A stretch of 64,000 bases of DNA from the NCBI GenBank assembly GCA_009760855.2, contig WPIO01000048.1, forward strand, positions 2,017,001-2,081,000, in the 5' to 3' direction. The DNA comes from Cristatella mucedo. Taxonomy: Eukaryota; Bryozoa; Phylactolaemata; Cristatellidae. The translations under genes and the position numbers were made by a program. Under the pieces are notes generated by a model, which saw nothing but the letters and a program-made list of their open reading frames with translations, was not told the origin of the DNA and searched no databases. Shown here piece after piece: positions 34,260 to 46,351 of the stretch (positions are counted from its first letter, which is position 1; the number at the start of each line of letters is the position of its first letter).

Positions 34260-35080
34260 CTCTCCTAGTACCTCCACACACAAATTTCTGGCAGGACGAC
34301 AGCAGACGACGACAGGCTTATACTGAGACCACAGCTCATAGCGAGCTCTTCAGGATTGACTTCCCGAGTTGCTGCTACCAGTACTGCGTCGGCTTGCGGA
34401 AGTGACGTATTACACAACTTACCAGCGCACGCCTTCCTTGTATAGCTTCGTGATTCTCCGCGATGCACGAGGCCGCTTGAAATAAAAGAAAAACCTCGAT
34501 TGGTCTCTGCAGAGCACCGCGTTTTCCGCCGGCGTAAGTGATTGCACTCAGAGCGAGTGACCTGAGAATGGCGAACAACGAGGCGAACAGCGAGGCGAAC
34601 AATGCGATGCCACAAGCCTGCTTCACCTAGAGAGAGGCCTGCGAGAGAGCAGGCGTTTCGCTCGTCCAGGCCGCTGGACGTTTCCCGAAAACCGTGTACT
34701 ATTAGTTCGCTGCTGTAATGTCACGCTTTTTTGTTGCCCCGTTTGATCTGCGATCTTGAGACGAGGGGAATGTAGCTAATTTGAAGCATTCGCGGTTTAT
34801 CGGTCAACGGCATTCATCGCGTCGTCATTCCCGCTACGGCCAGTTATGGCCTGCAGTTATTTGTGGCCCACCAGAGATTACGGCACATCTTAGTTTACCG
34901 GCCGTTGCGATTTCTGGGAGTGATATTGTTAAGTGGCGGGCTACAGAGGCCTGTCAGTGACATCGAGGTCGCCGGGCAGGATGGTGGTTTACTAGGCCGC
35001 GGCGGGGTCCGCATGAATAAACGTCTTTACGCCCGCTGCGGTGTTCTGTGCGTGGTGTCTCGTACTTGCCTTTGAATGTC
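34260..35080. promoter_or_regulatory. CpG-rich block with ETS/CRE motif, possible promoter
   Basis: This GC-rich stretch holds GCGGAAGTGACGTA at 34396, an ETS site directly abutting a CRE half, a combination typical of housekeeping promoters. Further along lie GAATGGCGAACAACG (34568) and several CpG clusters up to 35050. Open frames of 70-116 codons cross it on both strands without any family signature. No coding exon was recognised next to it. Confidence 0.3.
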
Positions 35081-35904
35081 AAACTGCAAAGCAAACAGTC
35101 CAGCGTTTGCTACTCTGCTGGTCAGCTTAAGTCTGAAGAAACCGTACGCACAAATCTTGACGGGCGCTGACTAAGTTTTCTTATAGGACGTATTAGGGCT
35201 CGAAGGGATTGCTATCGATTGGGATATGAAGCAGAAGCAAATGTGTAACGATTGACTTTGTAGTCTCTCTGTTAGCCACCTCGTGCACACCGATCATGCC
35301 ACGACTTTGTGGCAAAGGTTGGTTGGTACATTACATTACATTGGTAACGATCAAACTAGGCAGCGATCGTAGACAGGGACGTAGCCAGGCCATTTAAAGT
35401 TGTCTATCCGTACGAAAGAACCAGAGCTTACTGTTTTGCCTTACTGCTGAGGCTACATTAATTCAAGCGGCCACCGGCTTGACGCTTCGCGTGCCACAGC
35501 GCGAGTCAATCTAACAGGCCACGCGCTCAGATAGAAGGCGTCGCTCTGCATCGATACGGGGGACGGGACGCTTTAGTGTGCTCGATAACGGAACTCGGAA
35601 AAATTTGACCTGCACCGATGTAAAAATTGAAATCATTCAAAAAAGCGCGAGCCGAGCAATGAATTCGCAGGCTTAACTATTCCTACCTGATTCAGCTGTG
35701 CTGCTCATTTTTTTCATGCGCAGCACCGAGTTTGCTTATAAATTCAATCGCTGTGCAACGAGGCGCGTCGACTTTTACAGAAGCGTGCACAGAAATCAGC
35801 AACGGCCAAATGTATACAACTCTAAATCAGGCAAGAGTGACCGAGCGACGCCATCCTTTGTGTGAGTCGGCGTCATTATTGACGTCGCTACATTACCGCC
35901 GGCA
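35081..35904. other. no feature recognised
   Basis: No coding or repeat signal. Confidence 0.35.
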
Positions 35905-36480
35905 TCAATGAACTGCCAGTTTGCCTCTCTTGAACCTGACGCCGCGAGGAAGTGCGTCACTACTCTACTGCCGTTGGCTGGTCGAGATCGTGAATGTGCG
36001 ACCTCTCCGAAGGCTTTACTAGCTTGCCTCAGGACTCGCAGTGGAGCGCCGCGGTTTCCAGCAGCTCTTTCTACCTACTCTTCACTCTTTGCTCCTAAGC
36101 AATCCTTTGACTTTACCGCTCAATGTCCGGCTGGCTGTAAGTTGCCGAAGGTGGCGACAACTTACCGTCCACAAAGCAGCACTCCCAGCTTCATCCTTAA
36201 CTTGTCTGACCCTCTCTTCTTTCTGAGGACTGTGAATCGCCCTCTTCTTACTCTAGGCTATTGCAAGATCCACGTTGACAACCCATCCGATCTAACGCGT
36301 TCCAATCGACGCTTTCACGATCTGAATCCTTCAGCCTCCGTGCTCGCGTTCAAGCCGCTTCACGTTTAAAAGGCCACGCCCTTGATCATACTGTTTCCCG
36401 AGATTGTGCCGAGTCGACTCCTATCGTCGCTAATTTAGGTTGGTACGCCTGATCATACATGAGCTTCATTCGCCACGGAA
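35905..36480 (+). mobile_element. LINE endonuclease-domain fragment, diverged
   Basis: A 153-codon frame has the order of the LINE-A endonuclease: KVATTYRPQSSTPSFILNLS, RPLLTLGYCKIHVDNPSDL (for the IIGD-x-N-IH-x-DN block), and after its stop KGHALDHTVSRDC (for KGHALDHIFS). It is more diverged than the LINE-A copies, so it belongs to LINE-B or a third family. Confidence 0.6.
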
Positions 36481-37769
36481 AGCGGCGTTTCTCTGTCCGC
36501 TGCTGAAGACTTGCATCCTCGTATCTTCTATTCGTCACAAGATTGTATTCTAAGTTATCGCACGAGCGACTTGTTATTGTTATTATATTTTTTCTTTTGC
36601 ATCTACAATGCTGTGTTAGCATAATTGAAATTGTCCATTGGGAGAGGTCATTAAGGTATCAAATAAACTCCTTGTCTATTTTAATATATAGCGACAATCC
36701 CATGTTTAAAAAATGCCAATGTTCAATTGTTGTTCATTCATTAATCTTGCTTTAGCTCGGTTACCCCCACTCGGTTCCAACGTTGAAATCGCAGGGGCAG
36801 ACCAGTGGATGAAAGATGGACGATGTTATGCCATTATTTACATTGATAATTAATCAACTTAAACGCATTCAACTCTCTGCTCCGGGTACTAAAAATTTTG
36901 ACAGTACCAATCCTACGCAGAAAGCAGCTGAGCTGTTTAGCTGGTAAAATAGCCTATAATTCATGAGCACCTGTGCTAGCTCTCTCCGTCAGTTTGTGAA
37001 ATGAATTATTTGTATGTAGCTATTGGCGAAAACTAACTGTGTTCCCAGCTGATCCCAAGCATATTATGGCCATTATAAAATCCTTAGGAAAAGTATCTTA
37101 AATCCCACACCTCGACAAACAAACAGGGGCTGAAATTTCGGTTAGAATGACTGGCTTACTATGTCCGTTAGCCTAAACACCATAATCTAATTTTCTTGTC
37201 TGCTCCTTAATTATTGTACAGACATTTTCACCTCGCGTTGCTACTGATCATTTCCAAGTCAAATCCACCAAGAGCCTGTGGTGACACTGTAAAATTGTAC
37301 TGTTTCAGAGCTAGCAATAAGGAAAACTGCAATTTAGACTAGTTGGTAAAAATTGATCAAAGACATTCTATGCTTAATGCTAACGCATTCCGCCGTCCAG
37401 AACTAGGTAACTTAGTGGCTATGCGATATGAATGTAGCAGTCCCTGCCGTTTCATCAACATAGATGCGTAGATACAAATAAGCTGAGAATTTATTCTAGA
37501 ATAACAAAGTAATAGATGCGGCTTTTCAGTTGGATGTTGCTGTTGACATTCGAGCTTGAGAACCCCAAACTCCCTCCCCAGCGTGCAAGAAAAGAGCCTG
37601 AGCCATCCTGTGCCATTGCTGTGCCGTCCCAATTGTGCTCAGACGTACTTCGAGGAGCATGTTCTACCATATATCTATGCATATATATATATATATGTAT
37701 ATGTATGTATGTATGTATTCTCCACCAGTATTCATTAAGTCGCTCAGCAGCGAGGTAAGCACGCGACGC
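36481..37769. other. unannotated except a microsatellite
   Basis: AT-rich. (AT)n/(GTAT)n at 37679-37722. No gene or element recognised. Confidence 0.4.
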
Positions 37770-38612
37770 TAATAATAATAATGCACTTGATAAAGCGCCC
37801 TCAGAGAACTTAATCTCTTTCTAGGCGCTTTACATTTGCTGCAAAGGGAAATGCAATTGAATGGTAAGTAAAATCATGCTGGAAAAACAAACAAAATGAA
37901 TAACATGGTTAGTGGTGACATGCACGGGTCAGCATGCAAATGTGGTTAGTAGCAGCATGCACAGTGTCAGCACGCATAAGCACGTGAAGGACGAATCACA
38001 GGGACCCACTAAATGCTGTCCTAAATAGGTGTGTTTTTAGGTTCCTTTTAAATGTGGTCAGGTCAGGGGATGTTCTAACGCAGGAGTTCCAGACTTTGGG
38101 AGCAAACGAACTAAATGCACGGTCTCCAAAGGATTTGAGGTTTATACGAGGTATTTCTAGACTGTTGGATTCCGAAAAGCGGGTGGTACGATGCTTGGCC
38201 TGATGGGGGGAGTATGTCGGAGAGATAAGCTGGAGCCATAGAATGAAGTGACCTAAAAGTGAGCGACAAAACCTTGAAGTCAATCCGTTGCTTGACTGGT
38301 AGCCAGTGCAGGTCGGCGAGAAGTGGAGTAATGTGGCAACTGCGACGCTCACGACAGACAAGCCTAGCTGCAGAGTGTTGCACCAGCTGCAATCGCCTGA
38401 TCGCACATGCTGGTAGGCCAGTAAGCAGTGAGTTGCAGAAGTCGAGACGAGATGTCACGAATGCATGGACCAACTTGGACGTGATATCCTTATCTAAACA
38501 AGCCCGAATTTGAGCAATGTTATGAAGCAGAAAATAGGCAGATTTGACTTTGGAGCTGATATGGTCGTCTAACGAGAGGTCGCTTTGGAATATGACACCT
38601 ACGCCTTATCGC
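37770..38612 (-). mobile_element. LINE-A 3' third, well preserved
   Basis: On the minus strand the coding part reads LVHAFVTSRLDFCNSLLTGL, CAIRRLQLVQHSAARLVC, HITPLLADLHWLPVKQRIDF and VLSLTFRSLHSMAPAYLSDI. One frameshift follows, then NLKSFGDRAFSSFAPKVWNS and TFKRNLKTHLFRTAFSGSL, giving the C-terminus of the family. The 3' UTR and a clean (ATT)n tail follow. Confidence 0.9.
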
Positions 38613-39061
38613 TAAACGATCGGTTCCAGAGCCCCTTCAAACGTTCCTAATGATTAGAGGTAAGCATAGAACAGCGTCGAGCTAGATTATTTTTAATGCG
38701 CTATTTATTCATTGAATTGCAAGTACCGGGTAGTTGCGATTAACTAGGCAGTTGATGTCATTTAATGCCTTCGAACGGCTGTAACAGCCGGCATCGCCAT
38801 CCAACGAAAACAAAGGCAAATCCAAGCCCGCGTACGTATTTGCCAGCAGAGTCGGCTCGATTTACTGTCGGCGCTCCTATGCTCACGCGCTTCGACGCTC
38901 GCGCGCTCCAGTGCTAGAACGTTCGCCTCATTTTGCTCTTGGTTGACCTCAGAGTACTTGATTTGCCTGCTTTGACGTCCTATCGGAGAAGCGTTTCGTA
39001 AACAAAGTTACGCCTGCTCTTCATGTGGAGGAAATCTTCCATAGTCTGCCCGAAGTTGTCA
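38613..39061. other. no feature recognised
   Basis: Nothing identifiable. Confidence 0.4.
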
Positions 39062-39670
39062 TTGTAATGTAATGTATCTCCGTCTGTAACTCCACAAAGT
39101 CATAAAGACCATGTGGGTGTTACGCAGGAGAGTTTTGTATAGCGCACTCACAGCCTAAGCGGCTTTCGGTACGCATTCGGTAGCCAACAGACTTCGTCTC
39201 ACGAAACAAAGAGAAAGTGGGAAGCATAGCAGAGTCAGGAGAGCAGTTGAGGTAGTGAGTAGCATAGAAGTAGCAGCTCAGGACCGCTGAAAAGGATGTA
39301 CCATAGTCGGCAGTAGGAGAGTAGTTGTCGTAGCGTAAGAATTGTGGATGCGAGTTCCACAGTCTATGACCTGCAGAGCTAAAGCTTCTGTCGCCAACTG
39401 TCTTTAAGCGGAGGAATGGGACAGCTAATTTATTTTCCACACAGGACCTGAGGGCGCGAACAGGCTGAAACTGATGCAGCAGTTCGGCTAGGTACGAAGG
39501 AGCCAAGCCGTGGCGGGCCTTGTGGGTCAGCCTAAGAACTTTGCTCTGTATTCTTTGCTCAACCGGCAACCATCCTAGCTCTTTCAGCAAAGGAGACACG
39601 TGCTCAAACCGCTGGGACTTGAAGACTAGCCTTACAGCCATATTCATAGTCAGCTGAAGTGGCATAATAG
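39062..39670 (-). mobile_element. LINE-B 3' third, open to the C-terminus
   Basis: 181 open codons on the minus strand: PLQLTMNMAVRLVFKSQRFE, SPLLKELGWLPVEQRIQSKV, THKARHGLAPSYLAELLHQF, then VENKLAVPFLRLKTVGDRSF and a tail to ECAIQNSPA. This is the best view of the LINE-B C-terminus and of its terminus GAGATACATTACATTAC. Confidence 0.88.
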
Positions 39671-39689
39671 CTCATCGAAAGCAAATTAC

Positions 39690-40240
39690 TCGTCGTAATT
39701 TTTGCTCCTATCACCTAAAACCCATTGTACTGTACCTCTCATCGACCTTATCCAACTGACCGCGATCCTATGAAGTCCCTTATAACAGCTTGGAAAAGGT
39801 CAGATGTATTGTACTTACATAGGCACGGAGAGGCAAACGGCAAGCCATCAAGAGTACCTATTCGGAGGACCCGTGGTCAGGATCCTAAAACCAATCCCAC
39901 TTATGCAAGCACACAAAAAACTCTGGTACAACAAAATACAGGCGTACTGGTGCATAGGCAAAGGTGAGCGGAACAAATATGTATTTATGAGAGTGACACA
40001 TGATACAAGGTCATTGTAGGTGGTTGAAGAAGTCGAATAAAAGTTCCAGACCTTGTATGAATACAACTTGGAGGCCACATCAGACCTTTACTGGTAGTAA
40101 TGGCAAAACACCCGGTAGCCAAGAGCATACGGGAAGAGTGGGGAGATTGAATAGGCTGGGGGTGTTCAGGTTGTATGCTTCCGAAGTCTAGAAAGGTCCT
40201 GATTTTAGGTTTGTTTTGGCAGTGCTTTTGCTAGTCCCCA
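39690..40240 (+). mobile_element. family R distal fragment
   Basis: Matches 31560-32180: CACCTAAAACCCA, AACAGCTTGGAAAA, GGACCCGTGGTCAGGAT, GGTGAGCGGAACAAAT and a GTTTTGGCAGTG block in order. Confidence 0.65.
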
Positions 40241-40314
40241 CGTCCCATGTGTGAGCACGAATGATCTCGCTGCCTCTCCTTATGGCACTCTCCTCATCTG
40301 CGGACAAGTTTAAC

Positions 40315-40826
40315 ACTAATAATAATAGTACATTTAATATAGCGCCCTCAGAGAACTTCATTCTCTTTCTAGGCACTTTGGTCGATCGAATGGTTAGCGG
40401 TAAAATTCTCAACGACAAAAAGCATAACCTGGTTAGGGGTGACATGTACAGGGTTAGCATGTAAATATTGTTAGTGGCAGCATGCGAAGTGTCGGCACTC
40501 ATGAGCACACAAGGAACGAATCATATGAACCCGCTTAAAGATGCGATACATAAATGTGTTTTTACTTTCTTTTTAAATGTGGTCAAATCAGGAAATGTCG
40601 TGACGCAAGTCGCAAGTGAGTTCCAGGCTTTGGGAGCATACGAATTAAAGGCACGGTCTTCACCGAAGGATTTTAGGTTCGCACGAGGTGTGGGTAAGCG
40701 ATTAGACTCCAAAAAGCTGGTGGTACGATGCTTAGCATGGTGGGGGATTAGATCTGATAGGTAGACTGGAGCCGAAGAATGGAAGGACCTGAAAGTGAGT
40801 GACAGAACCTTTAAGTCGATGCTATA
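40315..40826 (-). mobile_element. LINE-A 3' fragment
   Basis: Reversed terminus (ATAGCGCCCTCAGAGAACTT), 3' UTR, and C-terminal codons for NLKSFGEDRAFNSYAPKAWN on the minus strand, ending in the IDFKVL region. Confidence 0.86.
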
Positions 40827-40934
40827 TACATTCTCGATAAAAGGATAGATCGTTCATTCGAAGAAACCTGAAGCTGAAGTGGTCGTCGACTGGAAAAGCG
40901 TTTACCGCCATGCCGAGATTCCAGCCGGCGGAGG

Positions 40935-41110
40935 CGCACTGCCAGGTCTCACCTCGCCAAGCACGAACTTATGCCGCATTAAGTTCCAGACTTTGCGTAA
41001 AAAAATTAAAGGTCAGGTCAACATTTTTGATAAGATTTAGTGCTAGGAATGGCAAACACCCGGAAGCCGAGAGCATACTGGGAGGAGTGAGGAGATTGGA
41101 TGGATAGGCT
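40935..41110 (+). repeat. patchwork of Elongin C-flank and family R fragments
   Basis: 40935-40985 matches the non-coding flank at 33680-33720 (GCCAGGTCTCACCTC). 40980-41110 matches family R (AAGTTCCAGACTTTG, GGCAAACACCCGGAAGCC). Confidence 0.5.
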
Positions 41111-41119
41111 GTCGAAAGT

Positions 41120-41195
41120 TATAAAAATACCATTGTTATAGCACCCACAGAGAACTCAAATCTCATTCCGTATACTTTACATTTAAGGCAGCTAA
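41120..41195 (-). mobile_element. LINE-A solo 3' end
   Basis: Plus strand TATAGCACCCACAGAGAACT, then TACTTTACATTTAAGG. Confidence 0.7.
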
Positions 41196-41374
41196 TGGAC
41201 TGAAGCGATAAATGTCATAAGAAAGTATTGTGTTTGCCTAGCTCTCCACGAGAACCAAACTCCGTTCAGGCCCTTTGTAATTCACTTTTTATTAAGAGCG
41301 ACCTAGCGGTTAATCACATAAAACGCGAAATACTTGAAAACCTGAAACTTACCGTTTAAGATCACCCCTGGTCG

Positions 41375-42622
41375 CTATTGTTTTTAGTTCACCCGACAGC
41401 AAGCTACCGATGGTGGCAGCAGTCTATCGCCCCCGAGGTGCGAAGTACTCCTTTATCTCAGATTTATCTGACCTAATTTCGATTATGTGCGCAATAAATC
41501 GCTCGTTTTTGTTATGGATTATTTCAACATTCATTTTTATAACTAAAATTTCGTGCACTAATTGACTCACTGTCTCTTGTGGCTCATGTGCATGGTTCTA
41601 CTCACATATCGGGTCACATACTTAATCATATTTTCTCCTACAACTGCATGCTAAAACTAAATGACGATAAAACGAACTTACTAGTATGGGCAAACCCAGT
41701 GTTATTCACAAATTGGAAAGGCTGACGCTCAGAATTGGCTCTGCCAGCATATCTCCAGCTGAATCAGCTCAAAATCTAGGTGTCATTTCCAAAGCGACCT
41801 CTCGTTGGACGACCATATCAGCTCCAAAGTCAAATCTGCATATTTTCAGCTTCATAACATTGCTAAAATTCGGGCTTGTTTAGATAAGGATACCACGTCC
41901 AAGTTGGTCCATGCATTCGTGACATCTCGTCTCGACTTCTGCAACTCACTGCTTACTGGCCTACCAGCATGTGCGATCAGGCGATTGCACTGGTGCAAAA
42001 CTCTGCAGCTAGGCTTGTCTGTCGTGAGCGTCGCAGTTGCCACATTACTCCACTTCTCGCCGACCTGCACTGGCTACCAGTCAAGCAACGGATTGACTTC
42101 AAGGTTTTGTCGCTCACTTTTAGGTCACTTCATTCTTTGGCTCCAGCCTATCTCTCAGATATACTCCCCCATCAGGCCAAGCATCGTACCACCCGCTTTT
42201 CGGAATCCAACAGTCTACAAATACCCCGTACGAACCTCAAATCCTTTGGAGACTGAGCATTTAGTTCGTTTGCTCCCAAAGCCTGGAACTCCCTCCCGAC
42301 CTGCGTCAGAACATCCCCTGACCTGACCACATTTGAAAAGAATTTAAAAATACACCTATTTAGGACAGCATTTAGTGGGTCCCTGTGATTCGTCCTTGAT
42401 GTGCTTATGCGTGCTGACACTGTGCATGCTGCCACTAACCACATTTGCATGCTGACCCTGTGCATGTCACCACTAACCATGTTATTCATTTTGTTTATTT
42501 TTCAAGCATGATTTTACTCACCATTCAATTGCATTTCCCTTTGCAGCGAATGTAAAGCGCCTAGAGAGAGGATGAGTTCTCTGAGGGCGCTTTATCAAGT
42601 GTATTATCATTATTATTATTAT
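41375..42622 (+). mobile_element. LINE-A copy with endonuclease joined to C-terminal region
   Basis: An eroded endonuclease (VAAVYRPRGAKYSFISDL) is joined near 41640 to NDDKTNLLVWANP. The C-terminal region follows: LRIGSASISPAESAQNLGV, DDHISSKVKSAYFQLHNIAK, HITPLLADLHWLPVKQRIDF, AKHRTTRFSESNSLQIPRTN. The 3' UTR and terminus end in (ATT)n. The whole RT catalytic core is deleted. Confidence 0.88.
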
Positions 42623-42627
42623 GCTGT

Positions 42628-45125
42628 AACCTCCAATTATTCTTAAATTTTTGTTATCCGACCACATGCAGATCTCATTCAGTCTACAATGTGTGCCCTC
42701 CTCTTCATCTAAAATCGTCTGTGAATCGAGAAACTTCAAGACGTGGCACACTAGGCAAAGTGGTTGCTTTTCATGACCTCGGTCCCGATGTCGTGGGTTC
42801 GAATCCTGCGCTGGGCGATCCTTTATTGCCACTGCAAGCGGTGGTGATAGCCGTAAAGGCTCTTCTTTCGCGATACAAAAGAGGCTATTAAATCAACTAG
42901 TATTATTACTGCTATTATTATGTAGACCCTTGATATCGATGCTCTCCGTGCAAGAATATCTGTTTCGCCTCTTTGCTCAATCCCTGTTCTGACTTTTCAT
43001 CATAGGTAGATTGCTACAGCATGACACTTTCTAACATTCTCGGAGAGTTTGCATCTCAGAGTAGGCGCACTGTGTGTCCTTTCCCAGACGGTCTATGGTT
43101 TACTTCAGATATTAAACTAGCTAGGTTTACTAAACATTAGCTTGAAAAAGCACACAAAAGATCAGGACTGACTGTCCATTGACAGGTATACGAGGACTAC
43201 GGTAGATCATACAAATCTATTCTAGCAAAGGCCTAGTCTACCTTCAATAAAAACATAGTTGAATAACAGACGTTCAATCCAAAAATGCTGATGTCGACGA
43301 TCAATCATTCTCCTTAACCACTCCCAGGTTAGCTTCTTAGCTATTGATCGTTATGATGATCAAGCTGATCTCTTCTCTAGCTTCTTTGTCCACAAGATAG
43401 ACAAGATTAAGGAGTCCTTCTCTAGCTTTTTGTCAACAAGATATACAAGATCAAGCAGTCCATCACTAGGGTGGCAGCATACACCCTGGAATCAAGTCCC
43501 TCAATTCCATGCAGCACCTCAATGTCTACGTGCAAGGAGGCCACTAGTGACCTCGTCTTATCCCGATACAAGAAGAACTATTCTCAATCCTACTCCTAAT
43601 TTCCTGCTTCTAGGGTGCATAGATCTACTGCTGCTATACATAACTAACATCATAAATATGTCATCAGCCTCAGGTCATGTCCCAGCACCTTTCAGAAAGG
43701 CTGTAGCCAAGCAACTATGCAAGAAAGCAACACTAGACCAAGAGAACTTGAGCAGCTTCCGCCCAGTCTTCCTTCTCCCATTCCTATCAAAGACACTGGA
43801 ACGAGTTGTGGCAGACAAGCTGAACTACCTCTCATCTCGCCTGGACATCACTGGTACTGCACTGCAACGGTTCAGGTTCAATCCCAGATGGAGACTCTAG
43901 AGCATTGATGTGAACAGACAAAGATCATCCGGAGAACCACTGAAGTGTGGGGTAACTCAAGGATCTGTGCTTGATCTGGTTCTTTTAACTGTATCTCCCT
44001 CTTGCCGATGTGATTGTCAAGCACAATCTAGGCTTATACTTCTATGAGGAATTACACTCAGTTGCACCTTTGCTTTGATCCTCCCAGCCCTTCAGTACAT
44101 CGAATTCTCTCAACTTCGTGGCTGCATGTATTGATGACATCCCCACATGGATGGCAGCAAACTTTCTTTAAATTGAATGATGATAAAAGCAACTCACTGG
44201 TTATGGGCAAACAAAGTTTGATTAAGAAATTGGATATGTTAACGCTCACAATCGGATCTGCCGGCATATGCCCTGTTGAATCTGCCTGCAATCTAGGTGT
44301 CCTGTTCCAAAGTGACCTTTCGCTCGACGACCATATCAGCTCCACAGTCAAGTCTGCCAACTTTCAGCTACATTACATCCCTAAAATTCGGACTAGTTCA
44401 GACAGAGATATCACGTCTAAATTGGTCCTTGCATTTGTGTCTTCTGGCTCGACTTCTGTAGCTCTTAGCTTGCTGGTCTACCGGCTTTCAATAAGGTGCT
44501 TACACCTGGTGCAAAACTCTGCAGCTGTGCTTGTCTGTCATGAGCATCGCAGTTGCCACATCACGCTACTTCTAGCTGACCTGCACTGGCTCCCAGTCAA
44601 CTAAAGCATCGACTTCAAGTTTTTGTCACTCACTGTCAGGTCCCTTCATTCTTTGGCTCCAGCCAACCTATTAGAACAGGTCCCCCACCAGGCTAGGTAT
44701 CAAACCATTTGCTTTACGGAATTTAATCGTTTACCTATACTTCGTATGAACCTCAAATCCTTTGGAGGAGAGTGTGCCTTTAGTTCGTTTGTTCCCAAAG
44801 CCTGAAACTCTCTTCCGACTGGCATCACGACATCCCCTAACTTGACCACATTTAAAAAGAAACTAAAAACGCATTTATTTATCACATCATTTAGCAGGTT
44901 TATGCGTTTCGTTCTTTGTGTGCTCATGAGTGCCGATACTGTGCATGCTTTCACTAACGATATCTGCTTGCTAACCCTGTGCATGTGACTTCTAACCATG
45001 TGATACTTGTTGTCATTGAGCATGCTAACCGATCGTGCTTCCTTTGCAGCAAATGCAAAGTGCCTAGAAAGAGATTGGGTTATCTAAGGGTGTTATAACA
45101 GGTGTATCATTATTATTATTATTAT
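42628..45125 (+). mobile_element. LINE-A copy, longest, interrupted by SINE-1
   Basis: It starts at once behind the previous LINE tail. The endonuclease end (SVYNVCPPLHLKSSVNRETS) is split by SINE-1. The linker (WFTSDIKLARFTKH) and RT (LDQENLSSFRPVFLLPFLSK, TLERVVADKL) lead to a deletion into SSRLDITGTAL. The YADD box is destroyed (FYEELHS). The C-terminal region has SACNLGVLFQSDLSLDDHI and HLVQNSAAVLVCHEHRSCH. The 3' UTR and tail are complete. Confidence 0.85.
42746..42905 (+). mobile_element. SINE-1 nested in LINE-A
   Basis: Box A region TGGCACACTAGGCAAAGTGG and box B GTGGGTTCGAATCCTGC. Body GGCGATCCTTTATTGCCACT and AGCCGTAAAGGCTCTTCT, tail AAAGAGGCTATTAAATCAAC. It interrupts the LINE codons between ACTTCAAGAC and AGACCCTTGA, giving AGAC at both sides as a possible short target duplication. 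Confidence 0.85.
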
Positions 45126-45182
45126 TATCATTGTTAACCTGCAGTCTGTGAGCCACATAGAACGTCTTAAAAATGATTAGAT

Positions 45183-45365
45183 AAATAAATAAATACTAGC
45201 TGATTAAGCAGCCTCTTTTGTATAGCGACAGAAGACCCTTTACAGCTATCTCCGCCACTTGCAGTGGCGATACAGGATCGCCCACCGCAGGATTCGAACC
45301 CATGACCTCGGGACCAAGGTCGTAAAAAGTAACCGCTTTACCAAGTGTGCCATCACGGCTAATAG
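45183..45365 (-). mobile_element. SINE-1
   Basis: Plus strand: tail AATAAATAAATACTAGCTGA, reversed body, then reversed box B GCAGGATTCGAACCCATGAC. Confidence 0.85.
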
Positions 45366-45660
45366 GGAGCGAATAAAGCTCTGGTGAAATTATTGCAACA
45401 CCGTTGGTGACAAGCTGGACGAGCCGTTGAGTTTTGCACCAGCTGCTGACGACGAAGGGCAATGGCTGAGAGTACTGAATAAATAAAATTGCAGTAATCT
45501 ATATGCAATATTGCAAACTCGTGACATCGTTCGATGGTCTCACTCTTGTCTGAGAACACCATAATATTTGTAAAGCTCCTCAAAGAAAAATAGGCCAACT
45601 TTACAGTGAAAGCATTTAGCTCATCAAACGACAGTCGTTCTTAAAAAGCGTACACAAATT
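45366..45660 (-). mobile_element. LINE C-terminal fragment of a third family
   Basis: Minus-strand codons read YFSLRSFTNIMVFSDKSETI, FAILHIDYCNFIYSVL, RRQQLVQNSTARPACHQRCC and NNFTRALF. The layout is that of the CR1/L2 C-terminal region (IDYCNSLL...LQLVQNSAAR), but the residues differ from LINE-A and LINE-B. Confidence 0.65.
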
Positions 45661-45761
45661 ACGGACAGGCATCGGTGGAGTTGTACTAGATGAACTAATC
45701 TCATGATGAGAATTCCAACTTGACGGTTGCAATAGGCACGTACATAAAAAAACTAAAAAAT

Positions 45762-45945
45762 TGTGAGCTTATTTAACAGCCTCAGTTATATAGTTGCAGA
45801 AGAGCCTTTACCTATATCACCACCGCTTTCAGTGGTCAATAAGGAATCGACCAGTGCAGGATCGAACCCAAGAACCGGGTCGTGAAGAGCAAGCACCTTG
45901 CCTCTGGGCTGAGACCCAGGGGAAAACATAGCCATTAGGTTAGCC
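45762..45945 (-). mobile_element. SINE-1, diverged
   Basis: Reversed body GTTGCAGAAGAGCCTTTACC and reversed box B GCAGGATCGAACCCAAGA. Confidence 0.7.
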
Positions 45946-46351
45946 CAATCGTCATTAGGCACTTCAGGAAGTTAGTTGCCGTTGAAAGGCTGGATGCAGA
46001 AGAACTATTGTGGAGACGGACAGCAGCAAATGGAGCTTTACTACTACTCTGTAAGGAGCACAAGTATATACACTAGTATATATTGAACCTGTTTCTTGCT
46101 TATACTCTTTGCTGAAGTCGTTGTTTTGTTGCCAGCTGCATTATTAAAGCTCGCAAAAAAATTTCTCGACCATTGACTAGTGAATGGCTTCAGTTAGCAC
46201 TCCGTCTCACAGCCTTTAGACATTGTGAGCGTCTGCTCCTCTCCCCGTATGGCCAAGGTTCAACCCCGGCATATCGCTGGCTGCCCTCTTACTGATACTC
46301 CGGCACCCCGACCCCCCCCCCCACTATTGAAGGATCGCCTTCTTAAATGGT
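45946..46351. other. no feature recognised
   Basis: Includes a C11 run near 46310. Confidence 0.4.

Noticed and set aside
35908-36369. 153-codon frame considered as a host gene
   Set aside because: YRP, GYCKIHVDN and KGHALDH in order identify a decayed LINE endonuclease.
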